Positions 38,095 through 46,540 of a stretch of DNA of 64,000 nucleotides are shown piece by piece. How positions within the stretch are numbered: the stretch's first letter is position 1; each line of letters opens with the position of its first letter. Location: contig JAFNAS010000019.1 in the NCBI GenBank assembly GCA_017860295.1, positions 1 to 64,000 on the forward strand, given 5' to 3'. The notes under the pieces are model-generated. The model saw only the letters and a list, made by a program, of their open reading frames with translations. It did no database searches and was not told where the DNA came from. This DNA comes from Bacteroidota bacterium (GTDB lineage: Bacteria; Bacteroidota; Bacteroidia; Bacteroidales; Paludibacteraceae). A program made the translations under genes and the position numbers.

Positions 38095-40428
38095 CTACAG
38101 ATTATGCGGTAATGTAACTCTTATTTTAAAATTTGGTCTCGATTGTAAAATTTCTACATCTCCATTATACTCATCAACAGTAGATTTCACAATCCACATT
38201 CCTAGTCCTGTACCGATTTTTTCACCGGTTTTATCATCTCTTTTGGTCGTAAAAAACGGTTGAAATATTTTATTGGGATCTGTAATCTCCTCTAAAAGCC
38301 CTGGGCCATAATCTTGATAAATAAGATTAATTCCATTTGTCTCTAGTGGGTTAAAACTAAAACTTAACTGGATCTCTCGGATATTTCCAGAATCTTTTCG
38401 CTTGTAAGCATCAACAGAATTTGTGATGAGGTTATTAAAAATACCATCCAAATCAATTTCGTATCCTTTAAAATAAACGTCCTTAAATATTCCTTTGTTT
38501 ATAGTCAATTTGATATTTCGTCTTGATAGTAAGGAATTCCACATTTTTCCAAGGCTTTCTATATATGTGACCAAATTTATCACTTTTCTTGTTCTTTTAT
38601 CTTTTCTTACAGATGAAATTGAAAATTCAAGCCAAGATTTTAATCTTTCATCCTGTTTTCTCATATCAGATAGCATGATATAGGGATCAAAGAACTCAGG
38701 AAGTTGATTTAACTTGTTGAGATCAATAATTTGCTCTAATACATTCTTAAGCTCTTCTGTCCTAGGTAAAATGCTGTCGGTGTGGTTTCTAAATTCATGT
38801 GCGAATGATGTGACAATTAAACCCGCACTTGCTAAAACTCTTAAAATTTTTTGCTCTTCCTGTAATTCTTCAACATCTTCTTTGTAAGCCTCAATGGCAC
38901 TTATCAAAGTCTTTTTTTCTTCATTAGGGTCAATAGTCTCTTGATTGCTTTTGTTTTCTTTTTTGCTTTTAATTATTCTATCGGCATCTTCTTTTGCTTT
39001 ATTTTTCTTGTTGTTTTCATCATATATCTTTTTGAGTGTCATCATTATTTGATTCCTATCTTGCTCAAAAATTTCAATTATAGATTTTAAAACTTCTTTA
39101 AATAAAGCGAAGGTGTCGTTTTCTTGTAATCCCTCACGGCTTGATTTGTCCTCAAAATTTATATTATCAATTCTCGAAATATTTACAATACCATATACTT
39201 GTTGAGGACGTACTCTATATCCAGGTCTTGTCACAGTTGGATTGCTTAATGCTCTTTTCCCAAGGTCTAACCAGTCAAAAGAGCTGCTCTTTGTTTCTCC
39301 ATAGGGCCTTACTCTGAAATTATCTCTGAATATTTTAATTCCACCAAATTTTTCCAACCAACTGGTGCGATTGTTATAATTGACAGATTTATACGGATAT
39401 TTACTAATATCTTCATCTTTTTCTTGTCCACCACCTCTTTTTAAGAAATAAAATGAAAATGTAAAAGGCCCGATCTTACTTAGATTATTGTTTTTATCAA
39501 TATCTTTATAACCAGCAATAAGAGTTTCTAGTTTTGTGGAAATTTCAAATTTTCCTTTTTCAAATGCAGAGAATTTATATTGTGGCTGATTTAATTTTGA
39601 TTTTTCAAAAAAACCAATTCTCTTTAAATCTCCAAAATTTAATTCATTCCTGTAAACTTCAATATTAACTATTTGATTATCAAAAACAGTTGCTGAGACT
39701 TTATAATCATAATCATCACAAATAGATGGAGAGACTTTTCCATATTTATCAGGTTCTAATGTGCTGAATAGGAATAATTGAAAAATATTTGTATCTAAAG
39801 GTGGAACTAATATTTCCAAATTTGAAAATAATGATTGCGTAGCTCTTGCATCCCACATATCCTTTAGATTCTCAATGGAAATGAGAGTCCCTTTTTCTTC
39901 TTTCCAAAAGTCAATAATTGATTTATTAAATCCAGTGGAGTGTTGTATGCCAATTATTTCTTGCAATAAATTGCTGTTGCCAATTTGTATTGTTGCCTTT
40001 ATGTCAGATATTACAGCCCCAGTATTGTTAAATTGATCCCAATCGACTTGCCAAATAATACTTTCGGAGTTTGACATTTTTGTTAGTATTATACTGGATT
40101 TACCAAGTCGATCTAATGCAAATCTACCAATTCCTTTAGCTCCAGTTTTTACCCGAGATTTTGTTTTGAAATTAATTTTTTTATCATCAGTTCCAATGGT
40201 CATCCATTGTTTTTTGATGATTGTTTCAGACATGCCATCTCCATTATCTAATATTCTAATAATATCATTTAGAGCATCAATGATAATGACACAGACAGAA
40301 GCATCAGCATCGTAGCTATTTTTTACTAATTCTATAATAGCACCTTCTGCATTGGCAAAGTTTTCTTGTCCAATAAGCCGTGCTGTTCTTGCCGAGACTG
40401 TGAATGGAATTTGAGTATTTTCTATCAT
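38095..40428 (-). CDS. Double-GHKL protein: Hsp90/MORC-like ATPase plus histidine-kinase core
   Basis: The 777-residue protein carries two Bergerat-fold ATPase modules. The N-terminal one (~20-210) has ELVKNSYDADA (33-43), DNGDGM (61-66) and GAKGIGRFA (96-104), like Hsp90, MutL and MORC. A middle transducer-like region (~210-430) and a lysine/glutamate coiled coil (~455-530) follow. The C-terminal part is a histidine kinase: H-box SFAHEFRNH (H544), N-box FNNLITNSVDAY (664-675), DYGPGL (706-711) and GTGLGMWIV (739-747). No membrane segments are present. It heads the operon and is expected to phosphorylate the receiver encoded next. The N-terminal module may clamp or sense DNA. Confidence 0.88.
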   Translation of the reverse strand: MIENTQIPFTVSARTARLIGQENFANAEGAIIELVKNSYDADASVCVIIIDALNDIIRILDNGDGMSETIIKKQWMTIGTDDKKINFKTKSRVKTGAKGIGRFALDRLGKSSIILTKMSNSESIIWQVDWDQFNNTGAVISDIKATIQIGNSNLLQEIIGIQHSTGFNKSIIDFWKEEKGTLISIENLKDMWDARATQSLFSNLEILVPPLDTNIFQLFLFSTLEPDKYGKVSPSICDDYDYKVSATVFDNQIVNIEVYRNELNFGDLKRIGFFEKSKLNQPQYKFSAFEKGKFEISTKLETLIAGYKDIDKNNNLSKIGPFTFSFYFLKRGGGQEKDEDISKYPYKSVNYNNRTSWLEKFGGIKIFRDNFRVRPYGETKSSSFDWLDLGKRALSNPTVTRPGYRVRPQQVYGIVNISRIDNINFEDKSSREGLQENDTFALFKEVLKSIIEIFEQDRNQIMMTLKKIYDENNKKNKAKEDADRIIKSKKENKSNQETIDPNEEKKTLISAIEAYKEDVEELQEEQKILRVLASAGLIVTSFAHEFRNHTDSILPRTEELKNVLEQIIDLNKLNQLPEFFDPYIMLSDMRKQDERLKSWLEFSISSVRKDKRTRKVINLVTYIESLGKMWNSLLSRRNIKLTINKGIFKDVYFKGYEIDLDGIFNNLITNSVDAYKRKDSGNIREIQLSFSFNPLETNGINLIYQDYGPGLLEEITDPNKIFQPFFTTKRDDKTGEKIGTGLGMWIVKSTVDEYNGDVEILQSRPNFKIRVTLPHNL

Positions 40429-40538
40429 TTCAATGTCGTTCTTGATTAAGCAACTGAAAGACTACAGGAGGTCTTCTAAATCTCTTCGAAAAGCCATTTT
40501 TACATTTTAGTATCTATATACTTCGTTTATATAAATCG

Positions 40539-40712
40539 TTAATTACTATAACATTTAAGTATATTCAAAGTGGATTGTATCTCATTAATTTCTCCTCTTG
40601 AAACTATTCTTGCACTCTTATCAAGCTACTCTGCTAATGATTTACTGCTTAGATTTTTTAAATAATATTGCACCAATGCTATTGATCGCGTTTTTACTCA
40701 AACAAACTGCAT
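40539..40712 (-). pseudogene. Broken small XRE-type regulator upstream of the island operon
   Basis: A 57-codon frame from ATG 40712 reads, after an early TGA, as SIALVQYYLKNLSSKSLAE, then a TAG, then LDKSARIVSRGEINEIQSTL. This follows the pattern of the small XRE helix-turn-helix proteins that sit before restriction genes (KxLAExLgKsxxtVSRwxxNexQPSLxxL). Two in-frame stops make it a probable pseudogene, or one copy of a decayed control gene. It lies 110 bases upstream of the double-GHKL gene on the same strand. Confidence 0.45.
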
Positions 40713-40718
40713 TGTATG

Positions 40719-40726
40719 CAAAGATA
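40719..40726 (-). promoter_or_regulatory. Candidate -7 box for the island operon
   Basis: The minus strand reads TATCTTTG, a full TAnnTTTG match, immediately before the broken XRE frame and about 290 bases before the GHKL gene. No clear -33 element is seen. Confidence 0.35.
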
Positions 40727-40844
40727 ATTACTTTTTATGAATGAAGTCATCTTGACTTTTCGTTATCTATTCAATTTTGTGTAAAACAGGCATAAAGTAT
40801 CGTACCTACGGTACTTTATTCTACCCCGAAAACATGTCTTGCTA

Positions 40845-41022
40845 TAAATCTATCGTCCCGAGGAACTTAAAATGCCATAGGCATGACAGGTTTATAGAAA
40901 ATAGTCAACAAATCAAGCTAAAAATTCCGTAGGAATGGCATAGGTTGAAACATCAAAATAACTTGCACCTTGTTTGTTTTGGCAAATCATCGACATTGCA
41001 GAGAAAGTTAAAACGACTTCAA
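40845..41022 (+). repeat. Dispersed repeat, copy 2 (right flank of island)
   Basis: This is the counterpart of 33146-33320: AAATCTATCGTCCCGAGG, AATGCCATAGGCATGACA, TTCCGTAGGAATGGCAT and ACGACTTCAATATCAAT occur in the same order and orientation. Just before it, GTACCTACGGTACTTT (40801-40816) is a related short palindrome. The two copies form direct repeats about 7.7 kb apart, bracketing the esterase and the four-gene operon. Confidence 0.65.
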
Positions 41023-41206
41023 TATCAATATTACTGTAGAAGAGCTATAAATTGGAATGTGAAAGTTGCTTTTCGATATTTTTTGTCCAATAACTTTCTT
41101 TGTAGACGGTGCTATACGGGTAGTCAAATTTCCGTGTTCAAACCACACATTGCCTATTAGCAGAGTAGTAACTAAATATCTATTTTTACTATCGAAAAAC
41201 TTTTAA

Positions 41207-41237
41207 AAAGGGCGAAACCTGTGCGGCTTCGCCCTTT
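41207..41237 (-). terminator. Terminator of the regulatory-fold gene
   Basis: AAAGGGCGAA and TTCGCCCTTT form a 10-bp stem. On the minus strand the stem is followed by a T-rich tail (CCCTTTTTAAAAG), eight bases after the stop codon at 41245. Confidence 0.85.
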
Positions 41238-41244
41238 CGGTTCT

Positions 41245-42147
41245 CTACTTCTTCACCAGCGCTATTTTCAGCTCTATCAGTCCGGTGCCCGGTATATTGA
41301 GGGTAACCTCCTGACCGACATAGTCGATGCGCGATACGCTCACCTGATATTCGCCGTCGTTAAGCGATTTCACATAGAAGCTGCCGCCGTCGGCGGTCAT
41401 CTTTTCCAGTATCACCGTGCCGTTTTGTCGGAAAACGAATTTCACACCCTTCAGTTTGTCACCCGTGGCGCTGTCGCTGGCCATCCCTCTCACCGTCATG
41501 GAGCCTTTGCGCACCACCACGGGGCGTGTGTCGTAATACTCATTAAAGAGTTCCGGTTGCGTGTTTTCAAGCATATCCACCAGCAGGTCTATCTTTTTCA
41601 GCACGGCGGTCGTATCGGCTATTGCCTTCTCCAGTTGATCGGTAGTCTGTTTCTTCTCAATAGTGCCCTCTTTCGGCACCTCCGAACCCACTTTAAAGGC
41701 GTCGATAGCACTCTTCAGCACGGTTTGCGTGTCGGCTGTCACCCCATATTCGGCCAATACCGACAGATTTTTTTGTCCGGCATTGTAAATCACCATACAG
41801 CCATTCACCAGGTCGTTAGGGGTGTAGCGGTTGAGGAGAGTTTCCGAATAGTCTACCTCCTGAAGCAGGGCCTCTTTGTCGTTGAGTACGGCATACGCCT
41901 TGATGCGTTTGACCGTTTCAACCACTTTTTTTATCAAATCACTCCTTAAGTTCTCTTTTTGGGTTGTCAACCCCGAGATGTCTTTCTCCTGTTGTTCGCC
42001 CAACACCTCTATCTGCTTTAAAAGCAGTTCGAGGGCCTCTAAAAGTTTTGTAAACATAGGCAATGTGGAGAGCAATGCCAGATTCTTCACTAAAAAATCA
42101 TAGACGCGTCGGAACATCGACAACGCACTTTTTTGTTGTTTGTTCAT
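41245..42147 (-). CDS. Helical protein with C-terminal carboxypeptidase-regulatory-like domain
   Basis: The 300-residue protein has an all-helical N-terminal part (~1-205; MNKQQKSALSMFRRVYDFLV) and a C-terminal beta-sandwich at ~215-300 (GMASDSATGDKLKGVKFVFR; GEYQVSVSRIDYVGQEVTL), matching the carboxypeptidase regulatory-like fold. There is no signal peptide, which is odd because this beta fold is usually extracytoplasmic. The role is unknown. It has its own terminator and is followed upstream by noncoding repeats. Confidence 0.65.
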   Translation of the reverse strand: MNKQQKSALSMFRRVYDFLVKNLALLSTLPMFTKLLEALELLLKQIEVLGEQQEKDISGLTTQKENLRSDLIKKVVETVKRIKAYAVLNDKEALLQEVDYSETLLNRYTPNDLVNGCMVIYNAGQKNLSVLAEYGVTADTQTVLKSAIDAFKVGSEVPKEGTIEKKQTTDQLEKAIADTTAVLKKIDLLVDMLENTQPELFNEYYDTRPVVVRKGSMTVRGMASDSATGDKLKGVKFVFRQNGTVILEKMTADGGSFYVKSLNDGEYQVSVSRIDYVGQEVTLNIPGTGLIELKIALVKK

Positions 42148-42412
42148 AGTATAAGTTGTTTAAAATGACACTATGTGAGATTAATTAAAGCCAAAAATAT
42201 GTAATATATTTCACATTGCAACAAGTTTAATAAAGATTAATATTTTTTTATTTTTCGGGTTGGCTGTTTTATGTTTGTTACAATAGGTGCTTTATATGCC
42301 GTTTTTGTTGTTCGATGTAGTTATTTTATGCTTTTAATCCCTATAAAGTGAAATGCTTTGTGGTGTCTAAATATGAAAATTAAATATCAACGTTTGGCTA
42401 CTATTTGTTTAT

Positions 42413-42832
42413 CATTCTATTTTGTTTGCACTTGATCGCTCATTGTTCTGCAACCATTATCTTCTGCTTTGAAACCATCGCATTCTGTTATCGTTTCATT
42501 GCTCTATGTTTGGTCACCATCGATCGATATTTCGCTATCATCGGCTTCTGTTTGCTCACCATCGGTCTCTGCTTTGCCACCATTGCCGTGTGCTTGGTTA
42601 CCATCACTGTGTGATTCCGTTTCATCGCCGTGTGCTTGGTCACCATCGTCGTGTGTTTCCATTCCATCGCCGTGTGCTTGTTTGCAATCGCCGTGTGCTT
42701 TTAGTTCATCGCTCTATGTTTGGTTATCATCGGCTTCTGCTTGCTCACCATCGGTCTCTGTTCGGTTACGATATTGTTCTGCTTTTTTTTCATCGGCTTC
42801 TGTTTATTCACCATCGACTTGTGTTCGGCTTT
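42413..42832. repeat. Tandem array of about 20 units, 21 bp each
   Basis: Units begin with CATCG and continue as CCGTGTGCTTGGTCAC, GCTTCTGTTTGCTCAC or TCTCTGTTCGGTTAC. They remain strictly in phase for 420 bases with 30-50% divergence between units. Minus-strand translation gives heptads of the MVTKHTA/MVSKQKP kind broken by stop codons, so I do not call a gene. It is the second array with a 21-bp period in this window. Confidence 0.85.
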
Positions 42833-43216
42833 ACCCTCTATCCGGTAATCCGGTATCGTTCTCCTTGTTACAGACGATCGGATACCGTGACGAATCCCCA
42901 TTTATAGGTATTGTTTCGTACCGTACGGCAATGCTATCTTTGCGCATAAATTGGGATGCAACCGTTCTTTTTGTTTCGAATGGAGAGAATAAAAAGCGTG
43001 CGACCCTAAAAATCAGGCGATAAAGGGGTGTTGTCCGATTCAAAGCGCCTCTCTTCGGGAGAGAGGTTGGGTCCAGACGATAAATATCTGGCTCCGTCAC
43101 AAAGTCGTAGGGAGGAGTCTTTTGTCGTTGACAATTATCTGTCGACTGTTGACAGCTTTCTTTGCACCCTCTACAGGACTTCTGTTTCCGGCGTATTGAA
43201 ATATAAATCATGCGAT
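42833..43216. other. Intergenic region upstream of the PepSY gene
   Basis: There is no supported gene. The plus frame opening at 43028 continues into the PepSY gene, but its first 63 codons look noncoding. GCGCCTCTCTTCGGGAGAGAGG at 43047-43068 holds a short inverted repeat (CCTCTC/GAGAGG). Confidence 0.4.
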
Positions 43217-44329
43217 ATGAAAAAATTGTTTTACAAACTTCATCTGTGGCTCGGTCTGGTGTCGGGACTATTGGTTTTTGTCATTGCTCTCACGGGGGCG
43301 CTTTATGCGTTTCAGGCGGAGATCTCTTCTATCGGTTCTTACCGGCATGTTACTGCGCGGCAGACGCCGATGCTTCCGCCTTCGCAATGGCAGGCCATTG
43401 CCGAGCAACAGTTGCCCGGTAAAAAGGTGAACGAGATTCGCTATGACGGTCCTTCGAAAGCGGTTCAACTCGCTTTTTACGGCTACAATCCGACCTATTA
43501 CTACATCGTCTTTCTCGATCCGTATACCGGCAACGTTCGGAAGGTGAAAAATATGGATAAAGATTTCTTTCGCTTTGTTATGCGCGGACATTTCTACCTT
43601 TGGCTTCCTCCCGCAGTGGGACAACCGCTGGTAGCGGGGGCTACGTTGCTGTTTCTGCTGGTTGTTGTGTCGGGTCTTGTTATCTGGATTCCACGCAATG
43701 CGGCAACCATCAAAAACCGGCTGCTATTGCGATGGAAAAAGGGGGTGGGTTGGCCTCGCGTCAACTACGATCTGCATGTGGTGGGCGGAGTGTATGCCAC
43801 CCTTTTTGCACTGATTTTTGCGCTGACCGGTTTGGTGTGGGGTTTCCCCTGGTTTGCGCAGCAGCTGCACCGTTTAGCGGGTGGTCAAACCTCATTGCGT
43901 TACAACGATGTGACTCCCTATCGCCATCCGGCAGACACTTTGCGGGCAACGGAGCCGATAGACCGGGTGTGGTTGCTGATGCGCAAAGCTTATCCCGATG
44001 CTGCCTCCGTCGAGATTCGTCCTCCGCGCACCGACACCACCTTAGTGGTGGCCAGTGCTTCGCCGTGCAACGACAAATACTGGAAAACAGACTATCGCTA
44101 TTTCGATCGGTATACGTTGAAAGAGGTAAAATCGGAGACCATCTACGGTCGCTTTGCCGACACCAATGCGGGCGATAAGTTGCTACGAATGAACTACGAC
44201 TTGCACACCGGCGCTATTCTCGGATTACCGGGAAAAATCATTGCCTTCCTCGCCAGTCTGTTTATTGCCGGCTTGCCACTCAGCGGCTTTATCATCTGGT
44301 GGCGCAGGCGAAAGAAGCGCCGGGCGTGA
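43217..44329 (+). CDS. PepSY-associated transmembrane protein
   Basis: I start at ATG 43217 (MKKLFYKLHLWLGLVSGLLVF), giving 370 residues with four membrane helices (near 13-35, 140-160, 190-215 and 340-362) and PepSY regions between them (ALYAFQAEISS; YDLHVVGGVYAT; MNYDLHTGAILGLPGK). The conserved histidines in KLHLWLG, MRGHFYLWLP, YDLHVVGG and YDLHTGAILG fit the family's presumed heme ligands. Related proteins act as inner-membrane iron/siderophore reductases beside TonB receptors. It lies next to the nitrogenase cluster, so an iron-supply role is plausible. Confidence 0.85.
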   Translation: MKKLFYKLHLWLGLVSGLLVFVIALTGALYAFQAEISSIGSYRHVTARQTPMLPPSQWQAIAEQQLPGKKVNEIRYDGPSKAVQLAFYGYNPTYYYIVFLDPYTGNVRKVKNMDKDFFRFVMRGHFYLWLPPAVGQPLVAGATLLFLLVVVSGLVIWIPRNAATIKNRLLLRWKKGVGWPRVNYDLHVVGGVYATLFALIFALTGLVWGFPWFAQQLHRLAGGQTSLRYNDVTPYRHPADTLRATEPIDRVWLLMRKAYPDAASVEIRPPRTDTTLVVASASPCNDKYWKTDYRYFDRYTLKEVKSETIYGRFADTNAGDKLLRMNYDLHTGAILGLPGKIIAFLASLFIAGLPLSGFIIWWRRRKKRRA

Positions 44330-44342
44330 AATGCTGTTTGCA

Positions 44343-44570
44343 TTAACCCTCGGCTCTCTCGCAGACCATCAATTCGGTGATCTCTCTGCCGGCACACCCT
44401 TTTTTGCGGATGCCGGCTTTGACCACGGCTCCCGGTTCCAGCAACAGGGCAGACTTGGAGAGTTCCATCGAACGAAACTCGCCTTTTTCGTTCATGAAAA
44501 TGTAGAAAGGCACGTTTTCGAAACTGCTTATTTTGACAAGCGTAAGTATTTCCGCCGTTTCATTGTCCAT
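44343..44570 (-). CDS. Small hypothetical protein
   Basis: The 75-residue frame (MDNETAEILTLVKISSFENV) has mixed alpha/beta character, two cysteines (KKGCAGRE; MVCERAEG) and no signal peptide. I do not recognise a family. It is on the same strand as the nif genes but separated from nifA by 338 bases and convergent with the PepSY gene. Confidence 0.5.
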   Translation of the reverse strand: MDNETAEILTLVKISSFENVPFYIFMNEKGEFRSMELSKSALLLEPGAVVKAGIRKKGCAGREITELMVCERAEG

Positions 44571-44908
44571 TGCATCCTCCTTATCGACTTTGTTTTCTCC
44601 GTACTATATTTCTAATAAAAAGTGTGCCAACAATGTAAACGACACACAACCAATCGGTTTTATGTGTTCTTCGTATGTTGCAAGATTACATTTGTGTGTT
44701 TTCTTTGCCTCTTTGTTACAAAAATGTGTATTGCGCTGGTTGCCTTCATCGATGCCGGAGTTTCTTAAGAACAAGTCCCGTGCGCGTGGTTTCAATTGCA
44801 CTGTTTTCGGTAGCTTTCGATGTGTTGGAGGAGAGAATGGCTGATGGGGGTACGACAAAAGAAGAGTAGGGTGATTGGAGTCCGACGATTGACAGGAAAA
44901 CGGTAATG
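44571..44908. other. Gap between the small hypothetical and nifA
   Basis: Short frames exist on both strands but none has gene-like features. I see no terminator or promoter motif that I can support. Confidence 0.4.
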
Positions 44909-46540
44909 TTATTCCGGCACACTGTTCTCGCGGTATTTTCGGTAGTCGATATCGAATTTTTGCATTCTCAGACTCAGTATCCTGCGGCTCAGACCCAGCT
45001 CTTTGGCCGTTGCCGAAATATTTCCCTTGTGAAACGTCAGCGACTCTACAATCATTTCCAGCTCAAGCGAGTCGAGTTTGGCAATCAGTCCGTTGCTGTG
45101 AGAATGTTTAGCCGATATCGGGGTTTGCAGCGAGAGCGGGAGATCATGCGTGTGTATAATATCGTCTTCTGTCAGAATAACGGCACGCTCGATCACGTTT
45201 TCGAGCTCTCTTACATTGCCCGGCCACGAGTAGGTCATCAACATCTCCTGTACGGTAGAGGGAATACGTTTTATCTCTTTCTCGAACTTCTTGCCGAATT
45301 TAGCCACAAAAGCTTCGGCAAGGATAATGATGTCGCTGCTACGTTCCCGTAGCGGAGGAATCACAATGGGAAAAACATTGAGCCGGTAGAACAAATCCTC
45401 GCGAAAGGTGCCGCTCTTGACCATCGATTCCAGATTGCGGTTGGTGGCTGTGATAATGCGGATGGATACTTTGATCGATTTGTTGCCACCCACACGTTCG
45501 AAGGTTCGCTCCTGCAACACACGCAACAATTTTGCCTGCATGGGTAACGACAGTTCGCCCACTTCGTCAATAAACACCGTACCGCTGTTTGCCTCTTCAA
45601 AACGTCCTTTCCGCATAGCATCCGCTCCGGTAAAAGCCCCTTTCTCATGGCCGAACAGTTCGCTTTCTATCACACTTTCGGGCAATGCGGCACAGTTGAA
45701 TTTAATAAAAGGGGCATCGGCATCCGGACTGTTGTAATGAATGGCGCTTGCCACCAGCTCTTTGCCCACTCCGCTTTCGCCCAATAGCAATACGGTCGAT
45801 TTGGTTTGCGCTATTTTGCTAATCAGCGAGTATACTTCCTGCATCGGTTTGGAATTGCCGATGATGTTGGAGGGTCGAAACCGCTCTTTCAACGCATCCC
45901 GCAGGCGTTCGTTCTCTTTTTTCAGATGCGATTTGTTTTCGTTTTCCAGCAAATAGAGTTCTACCGCTTGTGCAATCATCGAGGCAATAATGCCCAGCAT
46001 CTCTACATCGTAATTGAGCTGTTCCGGATCGCGGCAAATCCGTTCGACACTGATTGCACCCAATACTTTGTCGCCCCGCAGAATAGGGATGCAGACAAAG
46101 GAGAGTTCCGAATCGGCCGGATTTTCCACGCTTTGTGTTTTGTTCAGAAAATTGGGCTCCTCGCTGATACGGGGTACCACAATCATTTTACCCGTCTCTA
46201 CCACTTTGCCGGTAATTCCTTCGCCGATGGAGTAGACGCCGCGTGTCTCTTCTTCTGTTGTCAGTCCGATACTGTCGTGGATAAAAATCTTTCCTGTCTT
46301 ACTGTTGTAAAGATTCACCATGCCGCGTATCACCCCCATATCTTCTTTCATGATCTTGAGCAGTATGCCGAGCGTTTCGGAAAGATTCCGGTTGTTAATC
46401 ACCGTTTTGCTCATCTGAAAGAGAGGCGATAGCATAGCACCCCGACAAATTATTCTTGAGTTGAGCCTGATCATCTGACAATCGGTTCCCTGACAGAAAT
46501 GGTTGGCTTTTTTTGTAGTCGTGTTGGGAAGAGTATTCAT
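44909..46540 (-). CDS. nifA: NifA/AnfA-type sigma-54-dependent activator
   Basis: The 543-residue protein has an N-terminal GAF domain (~45-190), a AAA+ sigma-54 interaction domain with Walker A GESGVGKE and the GHEKGAFTGA loop, Walker B GTVFIDEVGEL and WPGNVRELENV, and a C-terminal Fis-type helix-turn-helix (NISATAKELGLSRRILSLRM). It activates nitrogenase promoters with RpoN. The linker after the AAA+ domain has no CxxxxC pair, so it lacks the oxygen-sensing cysteines of alpha-proteobacterial NifA. It overlaps nifV by four bases. Whether it should be called AnfA is open, since the only nitrogenase here is the Fe type. Confidence 0.9.
   Translation of the reverse strand: MNTLPNTTTKKANHFCQGTDCQMIRLNSRIICRGAMLSPLFQMSKTVINNRNLSETLGILLKIMKEDMGVIRGMVNLYNSKTGKIFIHDSIGLTTEEETRGVYSIGEGITGKVVETGKMIVVPRISEEPNFLNKTQSVENPADSELSFVCIPILRGDKVLGAISVERICRDPEQLNYDVEMLGIIASMIAQAVELYLLENENKSHLKKENERLRDALKERFRPSNIIGNSKPMQEVYSLISKIAQTKSTVLLLGESGVGKELVASAIHYNSPDADAPFIKFNCAALPESVIESELFGHEKGAFTGADAMRKGRFEEANSGTVFIDEVGELSLPMQAKLLRVLQERTFERVGGNKSIKVSIRIITATNRNLESMVKSGTFREDLFYRLNVFPIVIPPLRERSSDIIILAEAFVAKFGKKFEKEIKRIPSTVQEMLMTYSWPGNVRELENVIERAVILTEDDIIHTHDLPLSLQTPISAKHSHSNGLIAKLDSLELEMIVESLTFHKGNISATAKELGLSRRILSLRMQKFDIDYRKYRENSVPE

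Noticed and set aside
35073-40428. BREX, DISARM or standard type I/IIG restriction system
   Set aside because: No PglZ, helicase, HsdR/HsdS or fused PD-(D/E)xK nuclease is present.
42413-42832. CRISPR-like array
   Set aside because: Units are contiguous with no unique spacers and no cas genes nearby.
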